From Edaphobacter lichenicola (lineage in GTDB: Bacteria > Acidobacteriota > Terriglobia > Terriglobales > Acidobacteriaceae), in the NCBI RefSeq assembly GCF_014201315.1, contig NZ_JACHDY010000007.1, positions 162,265 to 226,264 on the forward strand: a DNA stretch of 64,000 nucleotides, in the 5' to 3' direction. This document shows positions 32,119 through 43,135 of the stretch, piece after piece. The notes beneath the pieces were generated by a model. The model was not told the DNA's origin and ran no database searches. It saw only the letters and a list, made by a program, of their open reading frames with translations. The position numbers and the translations under genes were made by a program. The stretch's first letter is position 1; each line of letters begins with the position of its first letter.

Positions 32119-35100
32119 TTAGAACAGCGCTTTGAGTGCAAACTGGTACTGCCGAGGAATGTAGTTTGGATCTGTTGCCGAGATCTGTCCGAAGGCCGAG
32201 TTTCCAAACGCATCGCCTGAGTTGCCGTTTGGCATGTAGAAGTTTGGCGTGTTTGAGATGTTGTAGGACTCAGCGCGGAACTGGACTCCCAGACGTTCTG
32301 TGACGGGAAAGGTTTTGAAGATGGACAGGTCTACGTGGCGGAAGTTTGGCCCGAACAGCGAGTTGCGTTGAGCAGTGCCAACTGTACCGAGTGGTTGAGG
32401 GGCAAATGCTGCCGTGTTGAAGAAGTGCGAATTGGTCTTGTGACCGAGCCGAGCGTCCATGATCTGGTTGGGACGATCCTGCCCTGAGCTGTTTTGCGGG
32501 GTCGCACGATTGTTGAAACCGTGTGCTATGCCGTCGCTCTCGATAGGATTGTCGGCGCCTGCGCCGGTTTCGACGATGGTGAAAGGCTTGCCACTCTGCC
32601 AGACCACAATCGTGTTGGCTTGCCATCCAGAGAGAAGGGCTTTCTTGACTCCTGTGAAGTCTTTCCCGTACTGAAGTTCGTAGTTCAAGCTGAGAGCGAA
32701 GCGATTTTGAATGTTGGTCTCCGAAGTGCCGTACTCGATCTGACGAATGCGGGTTGGATCTGCATCGCTCCAACCCTGGTTGCTCCCTTGCTGAGAGAAG
32801 CCGGTGATGTCGCTCAGAGCCTTGCTCCAGGTGTAGTTCGCATCGAATGCCAGTCCTTTGGTAAAGCGACGCTGGAAGGATGTCTGCAGACCGTTGTAGT
32901 TCGATATACCCTCGCTCTGGATATAGCTAACGGTACCGACATTGGGAAGCTGGGCGTTGAGCTGATGTACTCCTCCCACAGGATTGGACGGGCTACCTAT
33001 CGGAGCTAAGGGGTTGAACGGCGAGGGTTGGTTGATGTTGTTGATTGATTCCGGCAGGTGCTGGCCGACGTTACCGACATAACCGATTGTGAAGACGTTG
33101 GCGCCGAACTGCTGCTGGACCTGCACATTAAACTGCTGGATCATCGCCGACTTGAACTTCGGAGCTTCGGCTACGAACGCCAGACCAGTAATGCCGGCCA
33201 GGTCGGCTATGTTGGGTGGAACAGGGGTTGGCAGTCCCTCGTTGATCACTCCGGGTGCACCTATCGTCGCGCAGTCTGGATTTTGGCCCGCAAGAGCACC
33301 CTGATTCGTTTCAATCTGAACCGCAATGGTGGACTGGCAGTTGGGGCTGAAGATTGAGGTGAACGGGGGGTTCTTCAGGTCGGCGTTGGAGGTGTAGTTG
33401 CCGGGGAAGTAGCTTATTCCATAGCCACCGCGCACGACGGTTCCCGGGGTCAACTCTGCTGAGAAACCGAGGCGCGGGGCGACGTTTGAGTAGGTGGTGG
33501 AAATGTTTACCTGTGAGTTGACGCCGTTAAGATTGGCTATCTTCAATGCGTTTCCTATGTTTGCAGGGGATAAGGTGACAGCCTCTGGGAAATCGAAGTT
33601 CGAAATACGGTTATGTGCTTCGGTGAAAGGAGTGAAGACGTCGTAACGAATGCCTGCGAGCACCGTCAACTTCGGGCTAACCTTCCAACTATCCTGCACG
33701 AAGCCACTGGGCTCCCAGCTACGGTAGTCGGGAGGAAAGAGGTTGAAGTTGCGGGTCTCTGATGCGTAGGCTCCGACCAAGGTCGATGCGAGCTGGTTGT
33801 TCTGGGTCTGTAACTGGGTAGAGGCGCTATCGCTGGGCAGATTGAATTGATAGGCACCGACTGCGGAAGCACTTTGAACGTTACGAGCCTGCCTGCGAAT
33901 AAGGGCGAGACCTGCTTTGATGCTGTGGTTGCCCTTGGTCCAGCTCACTACACCGGAGTAGAGGAAGGTGTTGTCGATGTCCTGAAGAGGAACATAGGCG
34001 CCGTCGCCTATGTCGCCGAAGGGGCCAACTGAAACCGGCGTCAGGGAGTTGGCGAAAGGACTGAAGGAGGTCATGCTTGCGGCAAATCCAACAGTCTGAT
34101 CAGCATTCAGTCCGTAGTTGAGCGGAAGGGAGAGATTGTTGATCCGAGTGAACGCCGCCCTAAGGTCGAGCAGGAGGGCTGACGTGAAGATGTGAGTGTA
34201 CCCCAGGACATACTGTTGGGCCACATCGGTTGCCGGACCGTCAAAGTTGAATCTGCCGCCGCTGATCTCGAGGCCATTCACGATTCCAAAGTTCGGCGGT
34301 GTAAAGGTGTTGACGGTGTTATAGCTAAAGCGTGCAAATACCATGTTGCTGTCGTTGAACTTGTAATCGACTCGAGCGTCGTAGGTGTTGTAGTTTTGTG
34401 TTTTGTTTGGGCTGATCGTGAAATTTGGCGAACCGGCCGCGGCAGCAGGGTTCGTCGGCGCAGGGAAGAGTTTCAAATAAGCTAGGGTGAGCGGATTAAT
34501 GCCATTGACGAGATTCGGGCTGGTGAGATATCCACCCGAAGGAGTCAGTGTGCCGTTGCTGGTCGACAGCAGCGCTTGGGGCGATCCACCGTTGAGGCTG
34601 TTAATGTCGTCGTACTCAGCGAGAGTTGGTACGGTGCCGGTATCTGTGACACCGCTAACCTGCCGGAATCCTTCATAGTCAAAATAGAAGAACATTTTGT
34701 CTTTGAAGACCGGTCCGCCGATGCTGCCGCCATACTGGTTCTGGCGCAGTTCGGGTTGGTTTCCGGTGGTCTGAAGCACGTTGCGGGCGTCGAAGATATT
34801 GTTACGGAAGAACTCATATACGCTACCGTGGAAAGTGTTCGTTCCAGAGCGCGTGACGACATTGACGACACCGCCGGCAGTGCGTCCCACTTCTGCTGCA
34901 TAGTTGTTGGTCTGGACCGTGATCTCCTGGATGCCTTCGACGTTCGGCTTGACTCCGATAGTTCCGATAATACGTTCGTTATCGTCGACTCCATCCACCA
35001 CCCAGTTGTTGAGCGTATCGTCCTGACCGTTGACGGATAAACCGGCGGCGTTGGAGCGGCGATCATCTGGACGCATACCGCTGCTAAGTCCGTTACCGGC

Positions 35101-35655
35101 GCCCTCGTTGGCGCCCGGAACGAGATCAACGAGCTGAACGAAGTTGCGGCCGTTCAAGGGAAGGTCCTGCACTGCCCTTGCCGACACAGTTGAGCTGACG
35201 GTAGCGTTATCCGCCTGGAGAAGAGGCGTGCTTGCAGTGACTTCGATGGTGGTTGACTCTGAACCAAGCTGCAGGTGGATGTCGTTACGCGCGCGGTCAC
35301 CTGCCTCCACCGCGATATCTTTGGTGGTTGACGCCTTGAAGCCTCCGGCTTTGACGGTAACGGAGTAGTGTCCGACAGGAAGGAGCGTGAAATTGTATTC
35401 GCCAGAGCTGTTGGACTGTGTGGTGCGCTTTTCGTTGGTTCCCAAGTTGTTCAGGGTCACAGTGGCGTTTGGGACGACTGCTCCGGTGACATCTTGTACT
35501 GTGCCGAGGATGTCGGCGGTGTTCAGTTGGCCGAGGGCCGTTGCGGTAAAGAGGATCGAGAGCGCCAAGAGAAAGGCTGGTCGCCTCCATCTCTGGAACA
35601 TTGCGCGTCCGCACTGGCCTATGCGGTCAATCGTATTGATCAAGTTACGTTTCAT
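32119..35655 (-). CDS. Oar-like TonB-dependent receptor with carboxypeptidase-regulatory-like N-domain
   Basis: A 1178-residue outer-membrane protein. It has a signal peptide (PAFLLALSILFTATALGQ), a CarboxypepD_reg-like domain (TADILGTVQDVTGAVVPNAT, GEYNFTLLPVGHYSVTVKAG), plug-like motifs (VQDLPLNGRNFVQLVDLVPG, VQTNNYAAEVGRTAGGVVNV) and a long barrel ending QYQFALKALF. ATG 35655 (MKRNLINT) is chosen, with GGAG about 10 nt upstream; the frame is open 51 codons further without a better start. Clearly a distant paralogue of the receptor at 21166-24579. No neighbouring hydrolase indicates its ligand. The 325 bp upstream show no gene. Confidence 0.9.
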   Translation of the reverse strand: MKRNLINTIDRIGQCGRAMFQRWRRPAFLLALSILFTATALGQLNTADILGTVQDVTGAVVPNATVTLNNLGTNEKRTTQSNSSGEYNFTLLPVGHYSVTVKAGGFKASTTKDIAVEAGDRARNDIHLQLGSESTTIEVTASTPLLQADNATVSSTVSARAVQDLPLNGRNFVQLVDLVPGANEGAGNGLSSGMRPDDRRSNAAGLSVNGQDDTLNNWVVDGVDDNERIIGTIGVKPNVEGIQEITVQTNNYAAEVGRTAGGVVNVVTRSGTNTFHGSVYEFFRNNIFDARNVLQTTGNQPELRQNQYGGSIGGPVFKDKMFFYFDYEGFRQVSGVTDTGTVPTLAEYDDINSLNGGSPQALLSTSNGTLTPSGGYLTSPNLVNGINPLTLAYLKLFPAPTNPAAAAGSPNFTISPNKTQNYNTYDARVDYKFNDSNMVFARFSYNTVNTFTPPNFGIVNGLEISGGRFNFDGPATDVAQQYVLGYTHIFTSALLLDLRAAFTRINNLSLPLNYGLNADQTVGFAASMTSFSPFANSLTPVSVGPFGDIGDGAYVPLQDIDNTFLYSGVVSWTKGNHSIKAGLALIRRQARNVQSASAVGAYQFNLPSDSASTQLQTQNNQLASTLVGAYASETRNFNLFPPDYRSWEPSGFVQDSWKVSPKLTVLAGIRYDVFTPFTEAHNRISNFDFPEAVTLSPANIGNALKIANLNGVNSQVNISTTYSNVAPRLGFSAELTPGTVVRGGYGISYFPGNYTSNADLKNPPFTSIFSPNCQSTIAVQIETNQGALAGQNPDCATIGAPGVINEGLPTPVPPNIADLAGITGLAFVAEAPKFKSAMIQQFNVQVQQQFGANVFTIGYVGNVGQHLPESINNINQPSPFNPLAPIGSPSNPVGGVHQLNAQLPNVGTVSYIQSEGISNYNGLQTSFQRRFTKGLAFDANYTWSKALSDITGFSQQGSNQGWSDADPTRIRQIEYGTSETNIQNRFALSLNYELQYGKDFTGVKKALLSGWQANTIVVWQSGKPFTIVETGAGADNPIESDGIAHGFNNRATPQNSSGQDRPNQIMDARLGHKTNSHFFNTAAFAPQPLGTVGTAQRNSLFGPNFRHVDLSIFKTFPVTERLGVQFRAESYNISNTPNFYMPNGNSGDAFGNSAFGQISATDPNYIPRQYQFALKALF

Positions 35656-35980
35656 GGTTTGCTTCTCCCGGATGCTTCTGTTTTGAGGTCGTTTAGTACA
35701 TACATGCGGGATCAACCTTAGAATCACATCACTTGAAATCACAGAGCCAGTTCGAAATACTTTGCTATATCCAGTGCCGCAGGCATCACGACTTCTCGCG
35801 GCCTGCAATCAGTGGCCAGCTCGGAATGGATAGACCCGCATCATCGAAATGAGCCAGTGAGCGAGCTGGAGCTAAGTCGATGTGTCATTGTTACGGGAGA
35901 TTTCGGACAATCAGAAGATCGGAGAGCACTTCCATGCGAAGAAACTGGTGTGTGCTGGGATCTCAAAGTCAGCCGCACGT

Positions 35981-37459
35981 CTACAAAAGAAACGCATGCG
36001 CGAGACGTTCGGCCGCAAGAACTATGTCGCTTTCGCTGATCGCTGCGAACCCAAAGACAAATTGCACATGTCCGGCACGCTGGATCGCTGAACTTCCATG
36101 CCAATAAAGGCGCTCTACCCGCACTCCCGCTGCGAGCACGCGATCGAAGGCGTCGTCCTCGGAAAGGCTGGTCTGGAAGTCGGCCAGGAGATGCATTCCA
36201 GCTTCATCGCCATAGATTGTTATTCTGCGTCCAAAGTGTCTTCGCAGTGATTCGATGAGCAGAGCGCGTTTGCGGCCATAGATAATTCGCATCTTACGAA
36301 CGTATGGTTCGAGATGCCCCTCATTTAAAAAGTCTGCGAGGACGCTCTGATCAATGGACGAGCTTTGAAGGTCGCAGAACAGTTTGGCTCTGGCAAAGAC
36401 ATCTTGAAAAGCGCGTGGAACCACGAGATACCCCAGTCTCAAAGTAGGAAATAGCAACTTCGAAAACGTTCCAACATAAAGTACGGGGGCATTCGGCACC
36501 ATACCTTGTACAGAGGGGATGGGTCTTTCGTTATATCGGTATTCACTATCGTAATCATCCTCCAGAATCAATGAGCCAACATCCTTGGCCCAACCTAAAA
36601 GATCCATCCGGCGTGGGACCGAGAGTGAGACGCCACGAGGATACTGGTGCGAAGGCGTTATATAGACGAGCTTTGGATATTTATCGCGATGCTTTTTGAG
36701 TTGAGCAATTTGCATCCCATTCCTATCGACCGGGATCGGCAACAAGTTTGCGCCCTGTGAAGCAAAGACCTGACTGGCAAAACGATAGCCCGGACTCTCA
36801 ATCGCGACGAAATCGGATTCGTCCAGTAAAACCCGAGCAGCGAGGTAAATTGCCTGTTGTGATCCGTTGACGATCACGATCTGACTTGGATCGCATACGA
36901 CCGCGCGCGACTTTTGCAGATACTGAGCAACGGCAACGCGCAGCTCAGTGTTTCCGTTAGATTCCAGTGTGTACTGTAGGAGATCTGGGCATTCTCCCTG
37001 CATGCGACGGGTACAGAGGTGCGTCCAGAGCTTCTTCGGAAATGCCCGTACATCGGGGCCAGGCCGATCGAGACGAATTATCTCGGGAGAGACGGGAGGC
37101 AGAAGTGGTGTATTGACCGATGCCCCATAGCGGGACAGCCGCATCGGCACATCACGCTGACCTTGGGTGTGATGGTCGATTGTCGCACCGGATGCATAAA
37201 GGTCCAACTCAGGCAATCGGGTGCAAACGAATGTTCCCGAACTTCGCCGGGTTTCTAGATATCCCTCCGAAATCAATCGGTCGTAGCATTCAGTCACCGT
37301 AATACGCGAGACTCCGAGTGAAGTAGCAAACGCACGCGAAGCCGGAAGTCGGGTGCCCGCCTCGAACCTTCCCGAGACGATGCCTTCGCGCAAACCATTG
37401 TAGATTTGGCGATAAAGAGCTACAGACGAGTTACGGTCCAGAGCGAGAGCGACTTCCAT
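35981..37459 (-). CDS. MocR/PdxR-type GntR-aminotransferase fusion regulator
   Basis: A 492-residue transcription factor with an N-terminal GntR winged helix (ALYRQIYNGLREGIVSGRFE, RAFATSLGVSRITVTECYDR) and a fold-type I aminotransferase domain (about 120-480). PLP-site features are visible: YITPSHQYPRG, LILEDDYDSEYRYN, and VLYVGTFSKLLFPTLRLGYL with the Schiff-base lysine. MocR proteins use PLP or its adducts as effector, most often to control vitamin B6 or GABA/taurine genes. No such target gene lies next to it, so the regulon is unknown. Upstream 37460-37790 shows no gene. Confidence 0.9.
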   Translation of the reverse strand: MEVALALDRNSSVALYRQIYNGLREGIVSGRFEAGTRLPASRAFATSLGVSRITVTECYDRLISEGYLETRRSSGTFVCTRLPELDLYASGATIDHHTQGQRDVPMRLSRYGASVNTPLLPPVSPEIIRLDRPGPDVRAFPKKLWTHLCTRRMQGECPDLLQYTLESNGNTELRVAVAQYLQKSRAVVCDPSQIVIVNGSQQAIYLAARVLLDESDFVAIESPGYRFASQVFASQGANLLPIPVDRNGMQIAQLKKHRDKYPKLVYITPSHQYPRGVSLSVPRRMDLLGWAKDVGSLILEDDYDSEYRYNERPIPSVQGMVPNAPVLYVGTFSKLLFPTLRLGYLVVPRAFQDVFARAKLFCDLQSSSIDQSVLADFLNEGHLEPYVRKMRIIYGRKRALLIESLRRHFGRRITIYGDEAGMHLLADFQTSLSEDDAFDRVLAAGVRVERLYWHGSSAIQRAGHVQFVFGFAAISESDIVLAAERLAHAFLL

Positions 37460-37872
37460 AGTTTAGAAGGCCACCAGGAATACTAAGGCTCCCAATCAAG
37501 AGAGCGAGAACAACTCTCGAGCGAGGAATTCCAACTTTATCTATACTAACGATCTTATAAGCTCAGGTAGTTGGTTTATCCAGGTTCAAAGGCGAATGGA
37601 TCGCAGTCAGGGAGATTAGAGACTATCCCCCCTCGATCTCGTTCGATGAGCTCGAGCGAATCGGGATTTAAATACCCACCTTGCGTTCTCTTTCAATGTA
37701 CGGTGGTCGATAACGCAGCTTATGTATAGTGAGATTGTAGCCGCTCTTTAAAAATGTCACGGTCCGGCCATTAGAAGTGACACTAAAGGGATGAGGAAGG
37801 CGCGGAGCGCTGGTCCACCAGGCTCGAGGACGTGCCTCCAACCGCCAGTGGAACTCCGGCTTACGCGAGTAG

Positions 37873-37966
37873 GCGGTCGAGCACGTCCGATCGAAGTACG
37901 CCGACTTCGGGCCGACACTCACGACCGAGATTCTACTGGAGAAGCACCCAGAATTAAGCACCTGGT
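37873..37966 (+). pseudogene. ISNCY-type transposase scrap
   Basis: A frame of about 30 codons reads VEHVRSKYADFGPTLTTEIL followed by LEKH, the highly conserved stretch of ISNCY (IS1202/ISDol1-like) transposases just before their catalytic core. It is preceded by an in-frame stop and followed by unrelated sequence at about 37960, so it is a small remnant. Confidence 0.5.
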
Positions 37967-38951
37967 ACGCCGGCGATCCCCCGGCGGCGAGATCGGCGAT
38001 GCCGCCATCTCCAACAATCAACAACAGACCGCTTGGGTCAGCGGCGTCCACGTCCAGGCCTACTGGTCCAATCAGTACGGAGCCACCGTCATCCCCATCG
38101 ACCGCGACTACCAGGCCCGCATCAATGGCGCCATCAAGCCCGACAAGCGCACCGTCGAAAACGGAACCTTCCGCTCCGATCCCGAAGACAGCCGCCTCTG
38201 CGACATCCTCCCCCAGTGCTGCCTCGCCCAGAAGGACTACAAGTACACCATCGTCCACCGCGACGAGATCGTCCGCCTCCGTATCGAAACTCAGCGCTAT
38301 CGCACCCCCGTCCTCGCCTGGACCGTCGAAGGCCAACCCGTCACATCCAACACCACCCTCTCCGTCGACGTCCTTGCCGGCACCTTCACCAAACAGCACC
38401 CCCACTTCGTCAACAAAACCATCTCCGTCCAGTGCGAGCTCCAGAACAACGAGATCGTTCTCCACACCGTCGGCACCGCTGCCAACTTCGACCTCACCGT
38501 CGGCTGCTCCGTCACCGACGGCTCCTTCGTCGGGAACATCCGCAGCAACGTAATCGCCAAACCGTCCCTGGATATCGGCTTCGTCGGCGCCGAGCTCACC
38601 GTCGACCCCGACTACGAGCACCAACGCTCCGAATGCTCCAAAGCCGCCGCAAAAATGTTCAAAAACATCTCCCAGACCTCAGCCAAGGTCAAGATCGGCG
38701 ACCCTGTCGAGTTCTCACCCACCGTACTCGCCGAACTCCCAGCCTACGCCCGCGTCGACCAATACCAGCGCGCCCGCTGGGCCATCGCTCTCTCCCGAGC
38801 CGCCTCTCTCCTGCGCGACGTCCCCGCTCTCCAGGCAGCGATTGCTGCAAATGCAAAACGGGGCGAGAGGAGCGAAATAGCCACTTCCCAGCTTGAAGAG
38901 CCGCAGTGGAGTCTTTCGATCCTGCCCGCTCCGTCGACTTATCAGGACTGA
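37966..38951 (+). CDS. Hypothetical protein, N-terminus uncertain
   Basis: About 325 residues with strongly GC3-biased codons, unlike the AT-richer DNA before it, so it is coding. I do not recognise a family. Visible: VSGVHVQAYWSNQYGATVIP, DSRLCDILPQCCLAQKDYKY (three cysteines), strand-rich VLAWTVEGQPVTSNTTLSVD and IVLHTVGTAANFDLTVGCSV, then a helical C-terminus (RARWAIALSRAASLLRDVPA). The frame is open back to 37791, but the codon bias begins near 37966 next to the transposase scrap, and no good start exists there. It is probably 5' truncated or frameshifted at the C-run near 37978. The antisense frame 37668-38624 is a glycine/aspartate-rich shadow. Confidence 0.55.
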
Positions 38952-39185
38952 GCCGAGCAGTGTGTTCGATTTAGGTTTACAGTTTCGCGTATGTCTTGCT
39001 CTCGGCGAACTCTCGTACGGACTGGCCTGTTAGGCGTTCCCTTCCTGCAGGTGAGATCATCACTCCTCCTCCTACGCTCGCCATGACGGTTGCTATCCGC
39101 AGTGCGAATCCGGAACAGTGGTTCTGGTTTCTGGACATACCTTTTGCATGAAGGCCACCGGTAAAGATACGGGCGGCTCCTCTGC

Positions 39186-40252
39186 GTGGCTTATAGCAGA
39201 AAACGGACCAGTCTCATCGAGGCGGTCAGGACGATCATTTCGCTCTTCCAGGGTTGTCCAAAAACGAGGGCGGTAGAGCCGGCGTCTTTGCAGATTATTG
39301 CCCATCATGGGTCTGCCCTCGAGCTGCCTGAGAACACATTGCAGTCCTGCCAACGTGCTCTGACCCTTGGAGCGACCGCTCTTGAGATCGACATCTGCAT
39401 GACTGCGGATGAACAGTTGATTCTCTGGCACGATTGGGATCCAAATGACCTCATCTCTGTAACCCGCCAGATTGAGATCGCTCAGTCTGATAATGCTTTC
39501 AAGCCTCAGGTGCCAGAGGTAGATGACGGGTGGCGAAGGCCTACCATCGAGCTCACCCTCGCTGATTTTCGCGATCACTTCTCGTACCAGGATGAGCGCG
39601 ACGCCGCAGTCGCAATCAAGTGGAAGATCGATCATGGGGACATTGACCTCACAGTTCCCACACTGCCCGAGTTCTTCGCAGCAGCGACTCATTGGGAGAA
39701 ACTCCGCACCGTGTATATAGACGTCAGATGCCCGCAACTTCCGCTCTGCGGTATGCAGGTCCCATGGCTGACCAGATTCGTGCGTTGAGCGGTGAAATGA
39801 GGCAGCGACAATTCAATGTAGTGGTGATGGTTCCCGATAGCCTCGTCTTGCAAGTCATGAAAGCGCGCGCCGATGTGAAGGGCTATTCGCTGGTCTTTAC
39901 ATGGGACGTGGAGTTTCCCCCGGGAGTGATACTCAATCCTCTCAGCTACAGCGCTGTCGACCATGCAACAAGCTCGCTGTTTCACAATGCCGCGGCGAGT
40001 GTTGGTAGACCAGTCGCCGCACTCTTCCCATGGCGGATCTATCGGAGAACCATAGAGTACGACATCCGTCGCAGAAACCAGGTCAATTCAGATCCCGCGG
40101 GACAGAATGCAGGCGTGCGCATCGATTCCTTGATCGCGTGGACCATCAACGACAAGGACGAAATGGCTTGCCTGGTCCAGATGGGTGTTTCAGGAATCAT
40201 TACTGACAAAATCGGCGACCTCCTTGCCGTCGCGGCCGCTAACGGGCGCTGA
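39186..40252 (+). pseudogene. Glycerophosphodiester phosphodiesterase family gene, single-base frameshift
   Basis: GDPD-type TIM-barrel phosphodiesterase split in two frames. The first part carries IIAHHGSALELPENTLQS and ATALEIDICMTADEQLILWH, the metal-binding start of the family, and runs to LRTVYIDV. The second part starts MPATSALRYAGPMADQIRAL and ends WTINDKDEMACLVQMGVSGI and ITDKIGDLL, the typical last strands. Reading DVK-MPA at about 39725-39731 needs one extra base (AAG instead of AG), so a one-base deletion explains the break. A short Tat-like leader frame at about 38991 (SRRTLVRTGLLGVPFL) may have been its signal peptide. Confidence 0.75.
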
Positions 40253-40297
40253 TAATGCGCCTTGTGTATAGCCGAGGTGAAGGCTTCAAGTCCACAA

Positions 40298-40702
40298 CTA
40301 CCCCTCTTCGCTAAAAAGAGGTACCCGCTCTGCGAGCTTGCTCTTCGCGGCAAAGTCGATCATCGCTTGCTCGTGGCCGTCGGGGCGCTGCTCGCGCCAA
40401 AGCACCAGGAGCAGCCGCGGCATCTCCGAGAGAACCACCTTTGTCCGACCGACTTTGGCGTGGCAATCTGCGCATAGAAAGATCATCAGATTCATTTCCG
40501 AGCGCCCAGGAACGCGATGATGCACTACGATGGATCGCTTGCGACGACCCGAGGCTCCGCATACCCGACAGCAATAGCCGTCACGCTGCAAAACAGCCTC
40601 GCGAAGCCCGCCGAAGTACTCCTCATCCTGCCGCTTAAGCGTGTAGCACGTCGAACAGAGGCCATGCGCGAGAATTCTTTCATTCCCGCATCTGCAGTAC
40701 AT
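40298..40702 (-). CDS. HNH endonuclease-like protein
   Basis: A 134-residue protein with an N-terminal zinc-ribbon-like start (CRCGNE...GLCSTCY), a second cysteine pair (CCRVCGASG), and the HNH core (SIVVHHRVPGRSEMNLMIFL then CADCHAKVG), with the His pair and Asn in place. Such small HNH proteins occur alone or in mobile DNA; the specific substrate is unknown. A weak GAGAG ribosome-binding site precedes the ATG. It faces the end of the broken GDPD gene. Confidence 0.78.
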   Translation of the reverse strand: MYCRCGNERILAHGLCSTCYTLKRQDEEYFGGLREAVLQRDGYCCRVCGASGRRKRSIVVHHRVPGRSEMNLMIFLCADCHAKVGRTKVVLSEMPRLLLVLWREQRPDGHEQAMIDFAAKSKLAERVPLFSEEG

Positions 40703-40870
40703 TGCTCTCTGGACCCTTTCTTCACTTTCCTACCCTAAAACGACGACGCGTGTTGCCGCCGGCCTCTCGTGACTGCTCCTTTGGATACCTCTCCAGTTTA
40801 GCGAGCTAGAAGTGCACCGAGAACAACCCGCTGCGAGAAGCGTGAGCGACTATCGTGTTTCCGAGCAAGT

Positions 40871-42052
40871 CTATTGCATGACCCTCCAGGGGTACGTCGT
40901 AGACCACCCTTTCAACTCATTGGTAGCCCACTTAGTGGATTTGTCGATGTGACACGAGGTGCAGGGGTTAGGAATTCCTGACTGCTCCGTCTCTGCAGGG
41001 GTAACGAAGCGGAAGGTGTGCGCACTAACAAAGTTATCTTTTATTGTCTGCTCGATTTTGGGCATATGGCAGGCAACGCACTGACTCCCGGCGCTTCCTT
41101 CAGCATGGTGAGTGTGCTCGCTCACCGTCCCTTTGAGCCCGGCAGGATTTTCCTTCGTGTGGCAGGACAGGCAGACCGCATTGCCGACCGTAATGAGGTT
41201 CGCGGTGTTCTGATTACCGTGTACTTGATGGCAGTCGAAACAGCGGATCTCCCGGTGATACATCTTGCTCTGGATGAAGTCGTTGCCTTGCATCCGGTTT
41301 TTGTGCGCGGTCAGGTCGGCAAATTGATAGAAGTTGGTGTGTTCCAGGCTTCAGTTCTTCGAGCTTCCAGTAATCGGCTAGCCTTTGGCATGGCAAAAAG
41401 CCAACGGGCCAGTCGTAATACTTGCCCGCGATTGGGTTGTTGAGAGTCTGTCCCTGGCTGTGGCATTGAATACATGTGTCATTGCCGCGCACGAAGTCCA
41501 GAGCCGCTGGCTGACGATGTTTGTCTTAGTGGGGTGCTCGACATGGAGACTGCCTGGGCCATGGCACTTCTCACAACCAACATTGCATTCAGTCACGTGT
41601 TTTGTCTGGATATCGTAGTTGACGGAATGACATCCGTCGCAGGTGGGTCCAGTGGGCCGATCAAAGTTGCTGGGGCCATAGAACGGGACCCACCAATCTG
41701 TTCCCCCTCGACATGGTAAGGCAGCACCGGCCTTTCTTCACATCCCACTGCGCGGGTAGAGGGTAGTAATCGTCGCCTCGCTTTGTGAAGTACCGCTGCT
41801 TCCAGCGGCTCCCGTACACGAAGGCCACCTGATCAAGACTGAAGGTGCGCAGCGGATCGGCGTGGATGAAGTCCCCGACGACCTCCTCTGGATGTTCCTT
41901 TGGATCGCGAACGACATTGGCCATGCGAGTCTGCTTCCAGCCGTGTACGCTGCGACGTGGCAACCTGTGCAACTCTCCGATCCGACGAAGTGAGCCTTCG
42001 GCTCTTGGGCGGAGCATGGAATGGCGAACAAGACCATGGCAAGCAAGCCCAA
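40871..42052 (-). pseudogene. Multiheme (eight CxxCH) cytochrome c, multiply frameshifted
   Basis: Pieces in several minus-strand frames assemble into one exported cytochrome: signal peptide and CTGCH (about 42052-41950), CDGCH (about 41640), CEKCH (about 41570), CIQCH (about 41475), then a long intact frame 41293-40871 with CFDCH, CLSCH, CVACH and CTSCH. At least four frame changes are required (near 41930, 41700, 41520 and 41310), so no functional protein can be made. It resembles the cytochrome c554/doubled-CxxCH group of periplasmic electron carriers. The neighbouring propeller gene on the same strand may have been its operon partner. Confidence 0.75.
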
Positions 42053-42141
42053 GACTATTCGCCCGACTGTGCATCGCAGACCCCGAAAGCCAGGCGATGT
42101 CTCTCTGTGCTACCGCTCCATAAGCCTCTCCCCAGCAATGC

Positions 42142-43102
42142 CTATTTCTGATCAACCGGTCGCATGATTCTCAAAAGCGGATGCCCATCGACATTCTCCA
42201 AAGGAAAGTAGACAAGGTGCGTCTGCGGATCGACGGCAACCGTGTGCGCATGGGACATTTCGAACGAACCGATCAGCTCGAGTTTTCGGTTGCCGCTTTG
42301 GAAGATGGTGACGGTGCCGGATTCCGCGGAGACATACAACCGTTTGAGACCTGGCTCGTAGGCGAGCACATCAGGATCATCACCCACCTGATAGGTCGAG
42401 AGGATCTTCATCGTGTTGAGATCTAACATGGCTAGCGAATGATTTCCCTCACCGGCGACGAAGGCGAAGCGGCCACTAACATCGAGTGCGATTCCATGAG
42501 GGTTCTCAACTCCGGGCAGAGGATATTGACCTATGATCTTGTTGGTCGCCGGATCGATAGCGACGAGTAGGTTCACACCATGGACTGCCACTAAAATGTG
42601 TCCCGACCCCGGATCGTAGACGGTGTTTCCAGCCCCGCCACCGAGAGGAATTTTGGTGATAAGTGTGTTGCTGGTTGCGTCGATGACTGCATCTACACCT
42701 CCGTGCTCATCGGAAACAAACACCTTCTGTTCCTTGGGGACGTACGCCAGGCCATCCGGATAGTTGATCGGTCCAGCGGTTCCCACTATCTTGAGCGTCT
42801 GAGTATCGACAGTGGCGACTTGATGGTTTCCCGTCACAGAGGCATATAGCCGATGAATCTCAGGGGCGGCGAACACGCCGTGCACCCGTTTGAAACCATC
42901 GAGATTGGCGATCACTTGCCTCGTTGAAGTATCGAAAACAACAAGCTGGTCGGCATTCATGTGCGCGATATACAGCCGATTGCTCGATGGATCGAGGCAC
43001 TGATAGGTTTGCAGACTGTGCATATGCCGGAGGAAGTAGAAGAAATAACATTACGTCCGCGCGCCTGATAATCCCTTTTAATCCACTGCGATTCATATTC
43101 AT
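42142..43102 (-). pseudogene. YncE-like secreted beta-propeller, probably broken at its N-terminus
   Basis: An open frame from 43023 (293 residues) encodes YVTN-type propeller repeats (LYIAHMNADQLVVFDTSTRQ, HRLYASVTGNHQVATVDTQT, FVSDEHGGVDAVIDATSNTL, AFVAGEGNHSLAMLDLNTMK, LYVSAESGTVTIFQSGNRKL). Its signal peptide (VMLFLLLPPAYAQ) lies just upstream but in another frame starting at 43102. Compared with paralogues at 46918 and 48019, about 20 residues are missing at the joint. An internal ATG could still give a cytoplasmic propeller, but export would fail. Confidence 0.65.
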
Positions 43103-43135
43103 GTGTGGGACCTCCTCTAGTCGAGTTGGTTTGCG

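Noticed and set aside
37668..38624. Minus-strand 318-codon glycine/aspartate/valine-rich frame
   Set aside because: Composition is the complement of GC3-biased coding on the plus strand; no recognisable motif.
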